Assembly: GCA_965202955.1 (NCBI GenBank)
Contig: OZ241871.1
Location: forward strand, 4,278,001 to 4,342,000
Source: Bin5 sp034422415
GTDB lineage: Bacteria; Chloroflexota; Anaerolineae; Caldilineales; Caldilineaceae
Reading direction: 5' to 3'
DNA: 64,000 nucleotides
The position numbers were made by a program, and so were the translations under genes. The notes beneath the pieces are model-generated. The model worked only from the letters and a program-made list of their open reading frames with translations, made no database searches and had not been told where the DNA came from. This document shows, piece after piece, positions 7,712 to 16,568 of the stretch; within the stretch, counting starts at the first letter, position 1, and each line of letters begins with the position of its first letter.

Positions 7712-9844
7712 ATGAGCCTTCTCGTCGCCAATCATATCTCCAGAAACTACGGCGACCTCGACGTGCTCGACAACGTCAGCGTACGCATCGAAAACGGTGA
7801 CCGAATCGGGCTGGTGGGGTCGAACGGAGCGGGCAAAACCAGCCTGCTCAAAGCCCTTGCGCGCATTGATACGGGTTTCAGCGGGGACCTCTTCGTCGCC
7901 CGGGAAACGCGTATCGGCTTCCTGGCGCAGGACCCGCCGCCGGCCCGCGGCCGCACTCCATACGCAGAGCTGAGATCGGTCTTTGCCGCACTCCTGGCGC
8001 AGGGTGAACAGCTGCGGAGCCTTGAAGCGCGCATGACGGAGGACGGGCAGAGCGAGACCGAGCTGGCCGCACTGCTGGCGCGGTACGGAAAGCAGCAGGA
8101 AGCTTTCGAGCGCGCCGGAGGCTATCTGATCGATCAACGAATTCGCTTTGTCCTGACCGGCCTTGGCCTGGACGAGGCGCTCTGGCAAGCGCCGCTTTCG
8201 CACCTTAGCGGTGGGCAACGCACGCGCGTCAGTTTGGGCCGTCTGTTGCTTGAAGAGCCGGACGTGCTTCTGCTGGATGAACCGACAAATCACCTGGATG
8301 TCCGCTCCATGGGCTGGCTGGAAGGCGTGCTGACTGGCTGGAAGGGCGCGTTGATCGTCGTTTCCCACGATCGCTACTTTCTCGACGCGGTCGCGACCAG
8401 GATCTGGGACCTGTCCCGCCGCCGGGTGGAGAGCTATCGCGGCAACTACAGCCACTACCGGCAGCAGCGCGAAATGCGCTACGCTCTCTGGCGCAAGGAG
8501 TACGAGCGCCAGCAGAAATATATCCGCGACACGCAGGAGTTTGTGCGCCGCTACAAGGCGGGCCAGCGCACGAAGGAGGCGCAGGGCCGGGAGACGCGGC
8601 TGAAGAGATTCATCGAACAGGAGGCCCTGCCGCCCCCGCCGGCGGAACAGCTGATTCGCCTCCCGTTGCGGTCGGATAGGCGCAGCGGCGACCTCGTTCT
8701 CCGCACGCGCCGATTGGTGGCAGGCTACCACGGTGCGTCGCGGGCGGACGGCAGGGCCGATGGCAATCTCGACGACAGGAAGCCGGCAGGCGGCAACCCC
8801 GCCAGATCAGTTGGCCTCCCCGCACATGCAGGCCGCGCGGGCAACGGCGCAACGTCGGCCGGACCCGGCCTTCCGAATCCTCAGGGTCGACTGCGGTCCA
8901 TGCGGACGCTGGCCGCCTCCGATACACCTGTCCTTGAAGTGCCGGACCTGGACCTGAACAGGGGGCAGGTCGTGGCGCTGGTTGGCCCGAACGGCGCAGG
9001 CAAGACAACGCTCGTCCGCACGATTCTGGAGGAATTGGAGCCACTTACCGGTCGCGTCGAGCTGGGCGCCGCGGTTGAGGTCGGCTATTTGGCACAACGC
9101 CATACCGGCACCGGCTTCGGCCTGATGCAGGGCAGCCACACGGTCCTCGATGCGCTCCTGGAGATAAAGCGTCTGCCCACGGTGCGGGCGCGCACATTCC
9201 TGGGTCAGTTCCTCTTCAGCGGCGACGACGTTTTTCAGACCATCGACAGCCTCTCAGGTGGAGAGCGCAGCCGCATCGCCCTGGCGCGGCTGATCTTGCA
9301 AGGCGCCAATTTCCTGCTGCTGGACGAACCGACCAATCACCTCGACCTGGACAGCCAGGAGATTCTCCAGGACGCGCTGCGCCAGTTCAACGGTACTATC
9401 CTGCTCGTCACGCACGATAGGGCGCTGGTCGACGCGCTGGCCACGCAGATCTGGCACGTGGACCAGGGAAAAGGCCGCCAGCCAGGCAGGTTGGAGCTGT
9501 TCAAAGGCACGTGGCGGCAGTGGCAGCTTGAGCGTTCAGTGGACGAAAAGGGGGAAGCGGCGATTGCTGTCGAGACGGGGCCGAGCACGGCACAGGCCGA
9601 ATGGGAAAGGCAGCGCTCAGACCGGCGCCTGCGCCAGCAAACGGAACGTCTAGAACAGGCTGCAGCCGAAGCAGAGCAGCGAATCGAGCGCCTCGAGAGC
9701 AAGCTGGAAAACGTGGAATGGGCCATGGCGGAGGCGAGCCTGGCGCAGGAGCTGGAACGGCTGCACGCCCTGCAGGAAAGGCATCGCTCACTTAGCGCCC
9801 GGCTGGAGACGTTGATGGAAGAGTGGGCGTCAATGGCGGTATGA
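7712..9844 (+). CDS. ABC-F family ATPase (ribosome-associated type), with insertion in second ABC domain
   Basis: A 710-residue soluble protein with two ABC ATPase domains and no membrane segments. ABC-F proteins act on the ribosome as translation factors or antibiotic-protection proteins. Domain 1 has GSNGAGKTS, LSGGQRTR and LLLDEPTNHLDV; domain 2 has GPNGAGKTT, LSGGERSR and LLLDEPTNHLDL. The linker between them is the basic 'YERQQKYIRDTQEFVRRYKAGQRTKEA' type region. The C-terminus (about residues 610-710) is a charged coiled coil, as in Uup/YdiF. A ~65-residue Gly/Ala/Arg-rich insertion (8735-8929) splits the first strands of domain 2. Subfamily is not assigned. Confidence 0.88.
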   Translation: MSLLVANHISRNYGDLDVLDNVSVRIENGDRIGLVGSNGAGKTSLLKALARIDTGFSGDLFVARETRIGFLAQDPPPARGRTPYAELRSVFAALLAQGEQLRSLEARMTEDGQSETELAALLARYGKQQEAFERAGGYLIDQRIRFVLTGLGLDEALWQAPLSHLSGGQRTRVSLGRLLLEEPDVLLLDEPTNHLDVRSMGWLEGVLTGWKGALIVVSHDRYFLDAVATRIWDLSRRRVESYRGNYSHYRQQREMRYALWRKEYERQQKYIRDTQEFVRRYKAGQRTKEAQGRETRLKRFIEQEALPPPPAEQLIRLPLRSDRRSGDLVLRTRRLVAGYHGASRADGRADGNLDDRKPAGGNPARSVGLPAHAGRAGNGATSAGPGLPNPQGRLRSMRTLAASDTPVLEVPDLDLNRGQVVALVGPNGAGKTTLVRTILEELEPLTGRVELGAAVEVGYLAQRHTGTGFGLMQGSHTVLDALLEIKRLPTVRARTFLGQFLFSGDDVFQTIDSLSGGERSRIALARLILQGANFLLLDEPTNHLDLDSQEILQDALRQFNGTILLVTHDRALVDALATQIWHVDQGKGRQPGRLELFKGTWRQWQLERSVDEKGEAAIAVETGPSTAQAEWERQRSDRRLRQQTERLEQAAAEAEQRIERLESKLENVEWAMAEASLAQELERLHALQERHRSLSARLETLMEEWASMAV

Positions 9845-9849
9845 TGGGC

Positions 9850-9879
9850 TTGTCAGCAGGCGGCTTCTTCGGCTAAAAT
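9850..9879 (+). promoter_or_regulatory. Candidate promoter upstream of coaE
   Basis: TTGTCA (9850-9855), an 18-base spacer, and TAAAAT (9874-9879), 41 bases before the coaE ATG. Confidence 0.45.
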
Positions 9880-9919
9880 AAGGCGGGCGGCAATCACCAA
9901 CGGAGAAGGAATCTCGAGC

Positions 9920-10552
9920 ATGGCGCGCAGATCATTGGTCATAGGGCTAACCGGAAATATCGCAACGGGCAAGAGCACGATTCTCAAGTACCTGATCGAG
10001 AAATGTGCGACGATCATCGACGCCGACAAACTGGGCCACCGCGTGATTGAGCCGGGCGGGCCGGCCTACGATGCGGTCGTGCGCGCGTTCGGCAAAGAGA
10101 TTCTGAAAGAGGACGGGACAATTGACCGCAAGAAGCTGGGCAAGATCGTCTTCTCCAATCCGTTGGACCTGGGCCGCCTCGAAAAGATCGTCCATCCCAA
10201 GATCTTCGAGTTGGGCAAGCAGGAGATCGCCGACAACGACTCCCCCGTGATCATCCTCGAAGCGATCAAGCTGTTGGAGGCCGGGCTGATGTCGACCCTC
10301 TGCGATGAAATATGGGTTGTCACTTCCAGTTTCGCCACGCAGCTGCGCCGCCTGCTTGAGGTGCGCAAAATGGAAGAGACCGACGCCCGTCGCATGATCA
10401 ATCTGCAGCCGCCACAGGCCGCCAAGGTGAACCAGGCCGACCGCGTAATCAACAACGACGGCACGTTGACGGAGCTGCACGCTCAACTCGACGCCATCTG
10501 GGACGACCTGAAGAGGCGCTACCCGCGCAGAATGACGACGCTGGCGCGCTAG
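9920..10552 (+). CDS. coaE: Dephospho-CoA kinase
   Basis: A 210-residue P-loop kinase that phosphorylates the 3'-hydroxyl of dephospho-CoA, the last step of coenzyme A synthesis. The P-loop GLTGNIATGKST is at residues 9-20 and the CoA-domain aspartates are in IIDADKLGHRVI. The lid region is 'LRRLLEVRKMEETDARRMINLQ', matching CoaE RLxxR..S..e(A)..Ri..Q. A GGAGAAGG lies upstream of the ATG. In 'VVILEAIKLLEAGL' the usual CoaE 'P-L-L-x-E' segment is well conserved. Length is normal for the family. It stands between the ABC-F gene and a small membrane protein gene, all on the plus strand. Confidence 0.92.
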   Translation: MARRSLVIGLTGNIATGKSTILKYLIEKCATIIDADKLGHRVIEPGGPAYDAVVRAFGKEILKEDGTIDRKKLGKIVFSNPLDLGRLEKIVHPKIFELGKQEIADNDSPVIILEAIKLLEAGLMSTLCDEIWVVTSSFATQLRRLLEVRKMEETDARRMINLQPPQAAKVNQADRVINNDGTLTELHAQLDAIWDDLKRRYPRRMTTLAR

Positions 10553-10601
10553 GCGACATTTTCGCGCCGGTGCCAATACAAGCAGCGAATTGCGACGGCA
10601 G

Positions 10602-10793
10602 ATGAATTTTCTGAGACGGTTCTGGGTCGAGCATACGACAATATCCAACTGGGTCATTCTTGCTGTCGGCTTTGTCGCCATTCTTGTCTACAGCGCCCGC
10701 GATGTCGGGTTCGGCGGCGGGCAGTGGGCTGCTCTCGTCGGCGCGACGGTAGGGCTGGCTGGCCTATGCGCGTGGATCATCAGCTGGGAATAG
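10602..10793 (+). CDS. Small membrane protein of unknown function
   Basis: A 63-residue protein with two predicted hydrophobic helices (WVILAVGFVAILVYSA and WAALVGATVGLAGLCAWII) joined by a short Gly-rich loop; the N-terminus is basic. No family is recognised. An in-frame TTG 12 bases upstream (10590) is an alternative start; neither has a strong ribosome binding site. It ends seven bases before dnaJ, so co-transcription with coaE and dnaJ is likely. Confidence 0.55.
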   Translation: MNFLRRFWVEHTTISNWVILAVGFVAILVYSARDVGFGGGQWAALVGATVGLAGLCAWIISWE

Positions 10794-10799
10794 CATTTC

Positions 10800-11924
10800 A
10801 TGAGTGAGAAGCGTGACTACTACGAGGTCCTCGGCGTGGACCGGGGCGCGGACGAACGTGCCCTCAAGCAGGCCTTCCGCAAACTTGCCCAGCAGTACCA
10901 CCCCGACGTCAACTCCGACTCTGAAGCCGAGAGCAGATTCAAGGAGATCAACGAGGCATACCAGGTACTGAGCGATCCGCAGAAGCGGGCCGTCTACGAC
11001 CGGTTCGGCCATTCAGGCCTGGGCGGGTCCGGGGGGTTCAGCGACTTTGGCCAGGGTTTCGGCGACCTCGGCAGCATCTTCGAAGAGTTCTTCGGCGGCT
11101 TTGGCGGCATGGGACGGACCAGTCGCCGCGCCCCGCGGCGCGGCGCCGATCTGCGCGTCGACATTGCCCTGAGCTTCGAAGAGGCCGCATTCGGCACCGA
11201 GAAGGAAATTGATGTGCCTCGCATGGAGGAATGCGATTTCTGCAACGGCAGCGGCGCCGAGCCGGGAACTATCCCCGTAGGCTGTGCCACCTGCGGCGGC
11301 AGCGGCGAGGTGCAGCGGCGGCAGCAGAGCCCCCTCTTCGGAACGATCGTTACCGCCGCGACCTGCCCCAACTGTAACGGCGAAGGCGAGGTCATTTCCA
11401 CCGTCTGCAGCCAGTGCAGGGGTCGCAAGCGCACGCGCGTGACCCGCAAAATCAAGGTAAACGTGCCCGCAGGCGTCGACGAAGGCACGCGTATCAGGCT
11501 GGCAGGGGAAGGGGAGGCCGGTTCCCTTGGTGGGCCGCGCGGCAATCTCTATGTCCTGATCGGCGTCGAGGAACACCCGGTCTTTACCCGGAACGAGTTT
11601 GATCTCCACATGGAGCTGCCTGTCAGCATCGCGCAGGCTACGCTTGGAGCGACGGTGGAGATTCCGACGCTGGAAGGGGAGTCGATCGGCCTGGACATTC
11701 CGGCAGGCACGCAGACCGGCAAGAGCTTCCGCAAAGCGGGGATGGGAATTCCCCGGCTCCAGCGCAGCGGCCGGGGCGACCTGATCGTTACCGTGCGCCT
11801 GCTGACGCCAACCGGGCTGACCGATGAGCAGGAGATGCTGCTTCGCCAGCTTGCCGAAAGCCTGGGCGAGGAGGTCCACGAACCCCGGCGCGGTTTTTTC
11901 GACCGTATTCTCCGCCCCGACTGA
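10800..11924 (+). CDS. dnaJ: Chaperone protein DnaJ
   Basis: A 374-residue Hsp70 co-chaperone that stimulates DnaK ATPase and delivers unfolded clients. The J domain (residues 1-70) contains the HPD motif in YHPDVNSDSE. A Gly/Phe-rich region follows (GGSGGFSDFGQGFG). The zinc-binding region has four CXXCXGXG-type repeats: CDFCNGSG, CATCGGSG, CPNCNGEG and CSQCRGRK, the last slightly degenerate. The C-terminal peptide-binding domains end near residue 370. It is type I (full) DnaJ. No dnaK or grpE lies nearby, so this may be a second, standalone copy. Confidence 0.95.
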   Translation: MSEKRDYYEVLGVDRGADERALKQAFRKLAQQYHPDVNSDSEAESRFKEINEAYQVLSDPQKRAVYDRFGHSGLGGSGGFSDFGQGFGDLGSIFEEFFGGFGGMGRTSRRAPRRGADLRVDIALSFEEAAFGTEKEIDVPRMEECDFCNGSGAEPGTIPVGCATCGGSGEVQRRQQSPLFGTIVTAATCPNCNGEGEVISTVCSQCRGRKRTRVTRKIKVNVPAGVDEGTRIRLAGEGEAGSLGGPRGNLYVLIGVEEHPVFTRNEFDLHMELPVSIAQATLGATVEIPTLEGESIGLDIPAGTQTGKSFRKAGMGIPRLQRSGRGDLIVTVRLLTPTGLTDEQEMLLRQLAESLGEEVHEPRRGFFDRILRPD

Positions 11925-11959
11925 CGCTTCCACTCCTTCCCAGGAACCGTTGACTGTCA

Positions 11960-12866
11960 TTACCGCGAGTCCTTGCCGCGGGCAAGGCCCGGAATCTTCT
12001 GCCAGGACTGCAGCAGGACCCCGGCTACGATGAATAGCAACCCGAACAGCGCAGGCGCGTGTACAGGCTCGGCGAGGAACAGGCGGACAAAAAGGAGCGA
12101 GAGAGCCGGCGTAAGATAGAGCAGGTTGGAGACAATAAACGTGTCGCCATGCTGCAGCGCCCTGAACCAGAAAAGGTAACTGATCCCGTTCACGAGCAGG
12201 CCGTTGTACAGGATCCAGCCCCAAATGCGGGCCGGAGGCAGCGGCGTGAAGCCGAAAAAGGCCATCGCAACTGCAGCGCTGACCAGGGCGGCAACGAAGT
12301 AGACGAACGCGGCGACGGTCAGGTCATGACCTACCCGTTTGCCCTGCACGGAGAAAAGGGCGAAGACAAAAGCTCCGCCATAGCGCCAGCAGATTGCCCG
12401 GAAGACTCGTGACGCTCAACTCGACAAGCCGCCCACGCGTGACGATCACAACCACCCCGAAAAAGCTGATAACGATCGCAAAGAGCCGGGCCGCCGTAAG
12501 GCGTTCGCCCAGTAACGGCACTGCCAGCACCGAAACCAGGATCGGCCACGTGTAGGCCAGGATGAACCCTTCGGCCGCCGAAGTTCGGGCAAAGGCGCCG
12601 TAGAGGAGAATGTAGTAAAGAAAGGCGCCGAGAAAGCCAAGCCAGCTGAGCCTCAGGATGCTCGGAAGAGTGTAACCCCTAAGGGTGGAGACTTTCCTTT
12701 GCCCGACCACCAGGGCCGCCAGCGCCGCGACCGAGAAAACCGTGCTCCAGAAAAGCATCTGCAGGTTGCTCAGCTCCACCAGGATCTTCTTTGAGGCGAC
12801 CGGGATGGAAGCCCAGAGCAGTATACAGAGGGCGAGGTTGACGTAGGACTGCGCACGCAATGACAT
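11960..12866 (-). pseudogene. EamA/DMT-family transporter interrupted by a frameshift
   Basis: A drug/metabolite transporter-superfamily membrane protein, normally about 300 residues with ten helices (two EamA repeats). The N-terminal part reads in one frame from the ATG at 12866 (MSLRAQSYVNLALCILLWAS) through helix six and stops at 12324. The C-terminal part continues in another frame to 11960 (GAFVFALFSVQGK ... LLQSWQKIPGLARG). The frames join cleanly near 12374-12380, where removing one G from CTATGGCGGAGC would restore a 302-codon gene. This is either a real inactivating mutation or a sequencing/assembly error. The substrate is unknown. The gene is divergent from prmA. Confidence 0.75.
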
Positions 12867-12972
12867 GGAAATCAGGCTTGGCGTCGAAGGCTCGATTGAT
12901 GAGCGCACGGCGCCAAAGTATATCGCAAGAGCCCTCGCGCCGCGAAATAGTGTGGATTGCGGCTGATTCCCC

Positions 12973-13980
12973 ATGAACGCCGACGAGCTGATAGAGATCG
13001 CGGTCGAAGTCGACGGTGAGGCGGCTGAGGCGGTTGCTGAGCTGTTCAACCGCTTCAATGGCGGCGATTGGGTCGAGGACAGCCGGGCCGGTGAAGCATC
13101 GGGTGGTGGGGCCGTGCTGGAGTCTACCCGCTACGACGACCGCGGCGGGCCGGAAGCCGGCCAGTTTCGTCACGTGGTCAAGACCTACCTCAAGCCCGGC
13201 GCGAGGGGCAGGCAAATCCAACGCAGGTTAGAGGAAGGGCTATGGCATCTGCGCCTGCTCTATCCCATGCCGGAACCGTCGCTGCGCCGCGTGCGCGAGG
13301 AGGACTGGGCCCATGCCTGGAAGAAGCATTTCAAGCCCCTGCGGATCGGGAAGCGCGTTTTGCTGACCCCGGCCTGGGAGGAGCCGGCAGTACGGCCCGG
13401 CGAACTGGTCGTGCGCCTGGAGCCGGGGATGGCGTTTGGTACGGGGCTGCACCCGACGACGAGACTCTGCGTAGCCGCGCTCGAGGCCTGGGTCCGGCCG
13501 GACGAGCCCCTGCTGGACGTCGGCACGGGAAGCGGCGTTCTCGCCCTAACCGCGGTCCGACTTGGCGCGAGTCCCGTCAGGGCGACCGATATCGACCCGC
13601 TGGCAGTGCGCGCTGCACGCGAAAATGCCGCGCGTAATGCGATTCCCCTGTCCAGCGATTCGTTGCAGGTCGAACAGGGAAGCGTACCGTCCGGCCAGGC
13701 CGGACGTTTTCCCCTGATCGCGGCCAATATCCTGGCTGAAGTCCTGGTCGGGCTGCTCGACGGAGTTTATGGCAACGTGCCCTTGTGCGAGCCGCTCACA
13801 CGCGGTGGGCATATGATTCTTTCAGGCATCCTGGAGGAAAAGGTCGAATTCGTGCGATCGGCTGCCGCTCGGCACGGTCTGCGCGAGGTCGAGCGCCTGC
13901 AGGAGGAGGACTGGGTGGCGCTTGTTATGCGCGCCTCTGACATGCGCGATGCTGGTGGGGAACGGGATAATGGAGGCTGA
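12973..13980 (+). CDS. prmA: Ribosomal protein L11 methyltransferase
   Basis: A 335-residue SAM-dependent methyltransferase that trimethylates ribosomal protein L11. The PrmA signature 'EEDWAHAWKKHFKPLRIGKR' lies near residues 108-127, then 'GMAFGTGLHPTTRLC' (substrate/SAM pocket), SAM motif I LLDVGTGSGVLAL, and the acidic 'ATDIDPLAVRAARENA'. The catalytic-loop motif is ANILAEVL. It overlaps rsmE by 11 bases, a common bacterial pairing of two methyltransferases. The N-terminal ~30 residues form the L11-recognition domain. Confidence 0.92.
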   Translation: MNADELIEIAVEVDGEAAEAVAELFNRFNGGDWVEDSRAGEASGGGAVLESTRYDDRGGPEAGQFRHVVKTYLKPGARGRQIQRRLEEGLWHLRLLYPMPEPSLRRVREEDWAHAWKKHFKPLRIGKRVLLTPAWEEPAVRPGELVVRLEPGMAFGTGLHPTTRLCVAALEAWVRPDEPLLDVGTGSGVLALTAVRLGASPVRATDIDPLAVRAARENAARNAIPLSSDSLQVEQGSVPSGQAGRFPLIAANILAEVLVGLLDGVYGNVPLCEPLTRGGHMILSGILEEKVEFVRSAAARHGLREVERLQEEDWVALVMRASDMRDAGGERDNGG

Positions 13981-14716
13981 TCCGGGCCGCCACCGCTTTT
14001 TCATCGAGGGCGTAGCTGTCGAGGTCCACGGCACCATCGACCTTGCGCCGCTGGCACATCAGCTCCACAACGTTCTGCGCCTTGCCCCCGGGAGCACGAT
14101 CATACTGCTCGACGACAGCGGCGCGTCCTTTCCCACGCGCATCGAGGTCCTGGACGGGCAGCGGGCCGCGGGCCTGGTTTTAGATAGGGTGCAGGTGGGC
14201 AGCGAGCCGTGCGTCGAGGTGACGCTCTACCAGTGCGCGTTGAAGAGAGACCGTTTCGAGTGGGTCCTACAGAAGGGCGTCGAGCTGGGTGTGCGCCGGT
14301 TCGTGCCGGTAGTCAGCAGTCGAACGGTCGTGCGCCCGTCTTCGAGGCTGTTGGACAAGTATGATCGCTGGCGTGCGATCGTGCGGGAGGCGGCCGAGCA
14401 GAGCGGGCGCGGCCGCTTGCCTGTTCTGTCTGAGCCGCTGACCTGGGATCAAGCCGTTAACCAGGGCGGGGGGCTTCGGCTGATGCCTTGGGAGGAGGCA
14501 GGCAGCTGCGCCTCCGGTGTGGATTTCGGGGCCGCAGACGTGAGGACGGCATCACTGCTCATCGGTCCTGAAGGCGGCATCAGCGCCGAAGAGGCTCGCG
14601 CCGCCATCGATGACGGCTGGAAGCCGGTCTCATTGGGGCCGCGCGTGCTGCGTGCAGAGACCGCCGCGATCGCGGCGGTGGCAGTCGTCATGCATCTGGC
14701 GGGCGACCTGGGCTGA
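13970..14716 (+). CDS. rsmE: 16S rRNA (uracil-1498-N3)-methyltransferase
   Basis: A 248-residue SPOUT-class methyltransferase that modifies U1498 of 16S rRNA. Family motifs seen are 'FEWVLQKGVELGVRRFVPV', 'REAAEQSGR', the SAM-binding knot LLIGPEGGIS and the C-terminal SLGPRVLRAETAAIAAV. The frame is open from 13922, but the ATG at 13970 gives the family's normal N-terminus (HRFFIEG) and places the start inside the prmA end, consistent with translational coupling. Confidence 0.92.
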   Translation: MEADPGRHRFFIEGVAVEVHGTIDLAPLAHQLHNVLRLAPGSTIILLDDSGASFPTRIEVLDGQRAAGLVLDRVQVGSEPCVEVTLYQCALKRDRFEWVLQKGVELGVRRFVPVVSSRTVVRPSSRLLDKYDRWRAIVREAAEQSGRGRLPVLSEPLTWDQAVNQGGGLRLMPWEEAGSCASGVDFGAADVRTASLLIGPEGGISAEEARAAIDDGWKPVSLGPRVLRAETAAIAAVAVVMHLAGDLG

Positions 14717-14765
14717 ACGCCTGCGGCGCCGCAGGAACGCATCGCAAACCGTATCACCACGACAA

Positions 14766-15839
14766 ATGACGGGACCGATCACGATACAGACGCCGGCGCG
14801 GCTTCACTTTGGCCTTCTCGACCTGAACGGAGGGCTGGGCCGCATCGACGGGGGCATCGGCCTGGCCTTGGAGGCGCCGCGCACAGTTATATTCGCCGGT
14901 CGAGGCGCCGCGGTCGAGGTTTTCTGCCCAATAGACCGGGAACTTGAAGGCCGCGTGGGTACGGCGGCACGCGCGGTCTGCGAAGCTTATGGATTTCCCG
15001 GCGCGTCGGTCAGAATCCTTGCGCGGGCGAAGCCGCATTCCGGCCTCGGCAGCGCCTCACAGGCACTCGTGGGCGCCGGGATTGCGATCTGCGCGCTTTA
15101 CGGGAAGAAGGCAGTCGCGTCCGAGATTGCCGTGCTGGTCGGGCGGGGCGGTACGTCCGGCATCGGCGTCGGCGCGATCGAGTCCGGCGGATTCCTTCTC
15201 GACGGCGGCCATCGTTTTCGTCGCGGGCAGGGCAGCAAGGCGGGCTATTCACCTTCGTCGGCATCGGTTGGTGTGCCGCCGCCTCCTGTTCTGGCGCGCT
15301 ACAATTTCCCAGCCTGGGACGTGCTGATCGTTATCCCAAGCGGGGAGGGCGCGAGCGGAGAACGCGAACGGGACCTCTTTGAAGAGGCTTGCCCCATCGC
15401 GGGCCGGGACGTGGAGAAGATGGCGCGCATCTTGCTTGTGCAGATGTTGCCTGCGCTCGTGGAGGCCGATTTGCCGGCCTTTGGCGCGGCGATGGAAGCC
15501 TACCAGCATTACGGCTTTAAGCGCTTCGAGCTCAAGACGCAGAGTCCGCTGATTGCGGAATGCATTGAGTTCCTGCGCTCGAACGGCGGTGCGGGCGTCG
15601 GCATGAGCAGCTGGGGACCGTCGCTCTACGCCTTTGGACGCGACCTGTCGGATCTGCGACTGAAAGCCGGGGAATGGCTCAATGCCAGGGGTGGCGGCGA
15701 AGTTATCCTGACGAAAGCGAACAACACGGGCTACAGGCTGGTCCCATCCGGCGAGGCGACTGCGAGCGGCTCTTCGACCAGCGGCAGCAGGAACGAACCG
15801 GGATTCCCTCCACCTCAAGGAGAGGCAACGCCACCCTGA
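14766..15839 (+). CDS. GHMP-kinase-fold protein, beta-ribofuranosylaminobenzene 5'-phosphate (RFAP) synthase-like
   Basis: A 357-residue member of the beta-RFAP synthase family. The best-studied members condense 4-aminobenzoate (or 4-hydroxybenzoate) with PRPP in methanopterin synthesis. Motifs: 'TPARLHFGLLDLNG' at the N-terminus, the glycine-rich GHMP loop PHSGLGSASQAL, 'GRGGTSGIGVGA', and the C-terminal 'GMSSWGPSLYAF'. The ATG at 14766 is chosen because family similarity begins there; the open frame upstream lies in shadow of rsmE. It overlaps the next (TrpF-like) gene by one base (TGATG). No other methanopterin gene is visible nearby, so the role here is open. Confidence 0.75.
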   Translation: MTGPITIQTPARLHFGLLDLNGGLGRIDGGIGLALEAPRTVIFAGRGAAVEVFCPIDRELEGRVGTAARAVCEAYGFPGASVRILARAKPHSGLGSASQALVGAGIAICALYGKKAVASEIAVLVGRGGTSGIGVGAIESGGFLLDGGHRFRRGQGSKAGYSPSSASVGVPPPPVLARYNFPAWDVLIVIPSGEGASGERERDLFEEACPIAGRDVEKMARILLVQMLPALVEADLPAFGAAMEAYQHYGFKRFELKTQSPLIAECIEFLRSNGGAGVGMSSWGPSLYAFGRDLSDLRLKAGEWLNARGGGEVILTKANNTGYRLVPSGEATASGSSTSGSRNEPGFPPPQGEATPP

Positions 15840-16501
15840 TGACACTGCTGAAACTCTGCGGCACCACGAATCCTGAAGACGCCCTTCTCGCCGGACGCGC
15901 CGGCGCCGACTTCTGCGGCATTCTGGTGGACGTCGCCTGGTCTGAGCGCAGCCTGACCCTGGAACAGGCCCGGCAGGTTGCCCGGGCGTCCGGCGTGCGC
16001 AATGTCATCCTGCTGTGCAATCCAAGCGCCGCCTTCGCTGTCGACGTAGCCGAGACCCTCCGGCCCTATGCTCTCCAGCTGCATTGCCATGAACCGCCTT
16101 CGCTGGTGGCTGAACTGAAAGAGTCGCTGACCTGTGCGATCTGGAAGACGGTCCACCTGCCCAATCTGGAGGGCCAGGCCGAGCCGCATGCCTTCGTAGC
16201 TGCCGGCGCCGACGCGCTCCTGGCGGACTCGGTCGACACTTGTGAAGGTTTTGCCCGCCTCGGCGGCACCGGCAAGGTAGGCGACTGGGAGGCGGTCGCC
16301 GCGCTGAAGCAGCAGGTGGACATTCCCGTTTTCCTGGCAGGAGGGATCGGCCCGGACAACGTCGGCGCAGCCGTGCACGCGGTGCAACCGGACGGAATCG
16401 ACCTCTGCAGCGGCGTCGAATCTGCCCGGGGACAGCGCGACCCCGCCAAAGTCGAGCGCCTGATGGAGATGTTTTGGAAGGCGGCCGGAGACGGCGGTTG
16501 A
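15839..16501 (+). CDS. Phosphoribosylanthranilate isomerase (TrpF)-like protein
   Basis: A 220-residue TIM-barrel protein. TrpF catalyses the Amadori isomerisation of N-(5'-phosphoribosyl)anthranilate in tryptophan synthesis. The catalytic Cys is in LLKLCG (residue 7) and the likely general-acid Asp in ALLADSVD, followed by GGTGKVGDWEAV; the phosphate-binding motifs are LAGGIGPDNV and GIDLCSGVES. Length is normal. No other trp gene is near; instead it is coupled by a one-base stop/start overlap to the RFAP-synthase-like gene. That context raises the possibility of an isomerase for a different phosphoribosyl-aminobenzoate-type substrate. Confidence 0.78.
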   Translation: MTLLKLCGTTNPEDALLAGRAGADFCGILVDVAWSERSLTLEQARQVARASGVRNVILLCNPSAAFAVDVAETLRPYALQLHCHEPPSLVAELKESLTCAIWKTVHLPNLEGQAEPHAFVAAGADALLADSVDTCEGFARLGGTGKVGDWEAVAALKQQVDIPVFLAGGIGPDNVGAAVHAVQPDGIDLCSGVESARGQRDPAKVERLMEMFWKAAGDGG

Positions 16502-16568
16502 GCGGGTGCGACGGTGGGAAGAGGACGGGGCGCAGGCGAATCTACTGCCTGCCCGGCGCGCAACTTGC

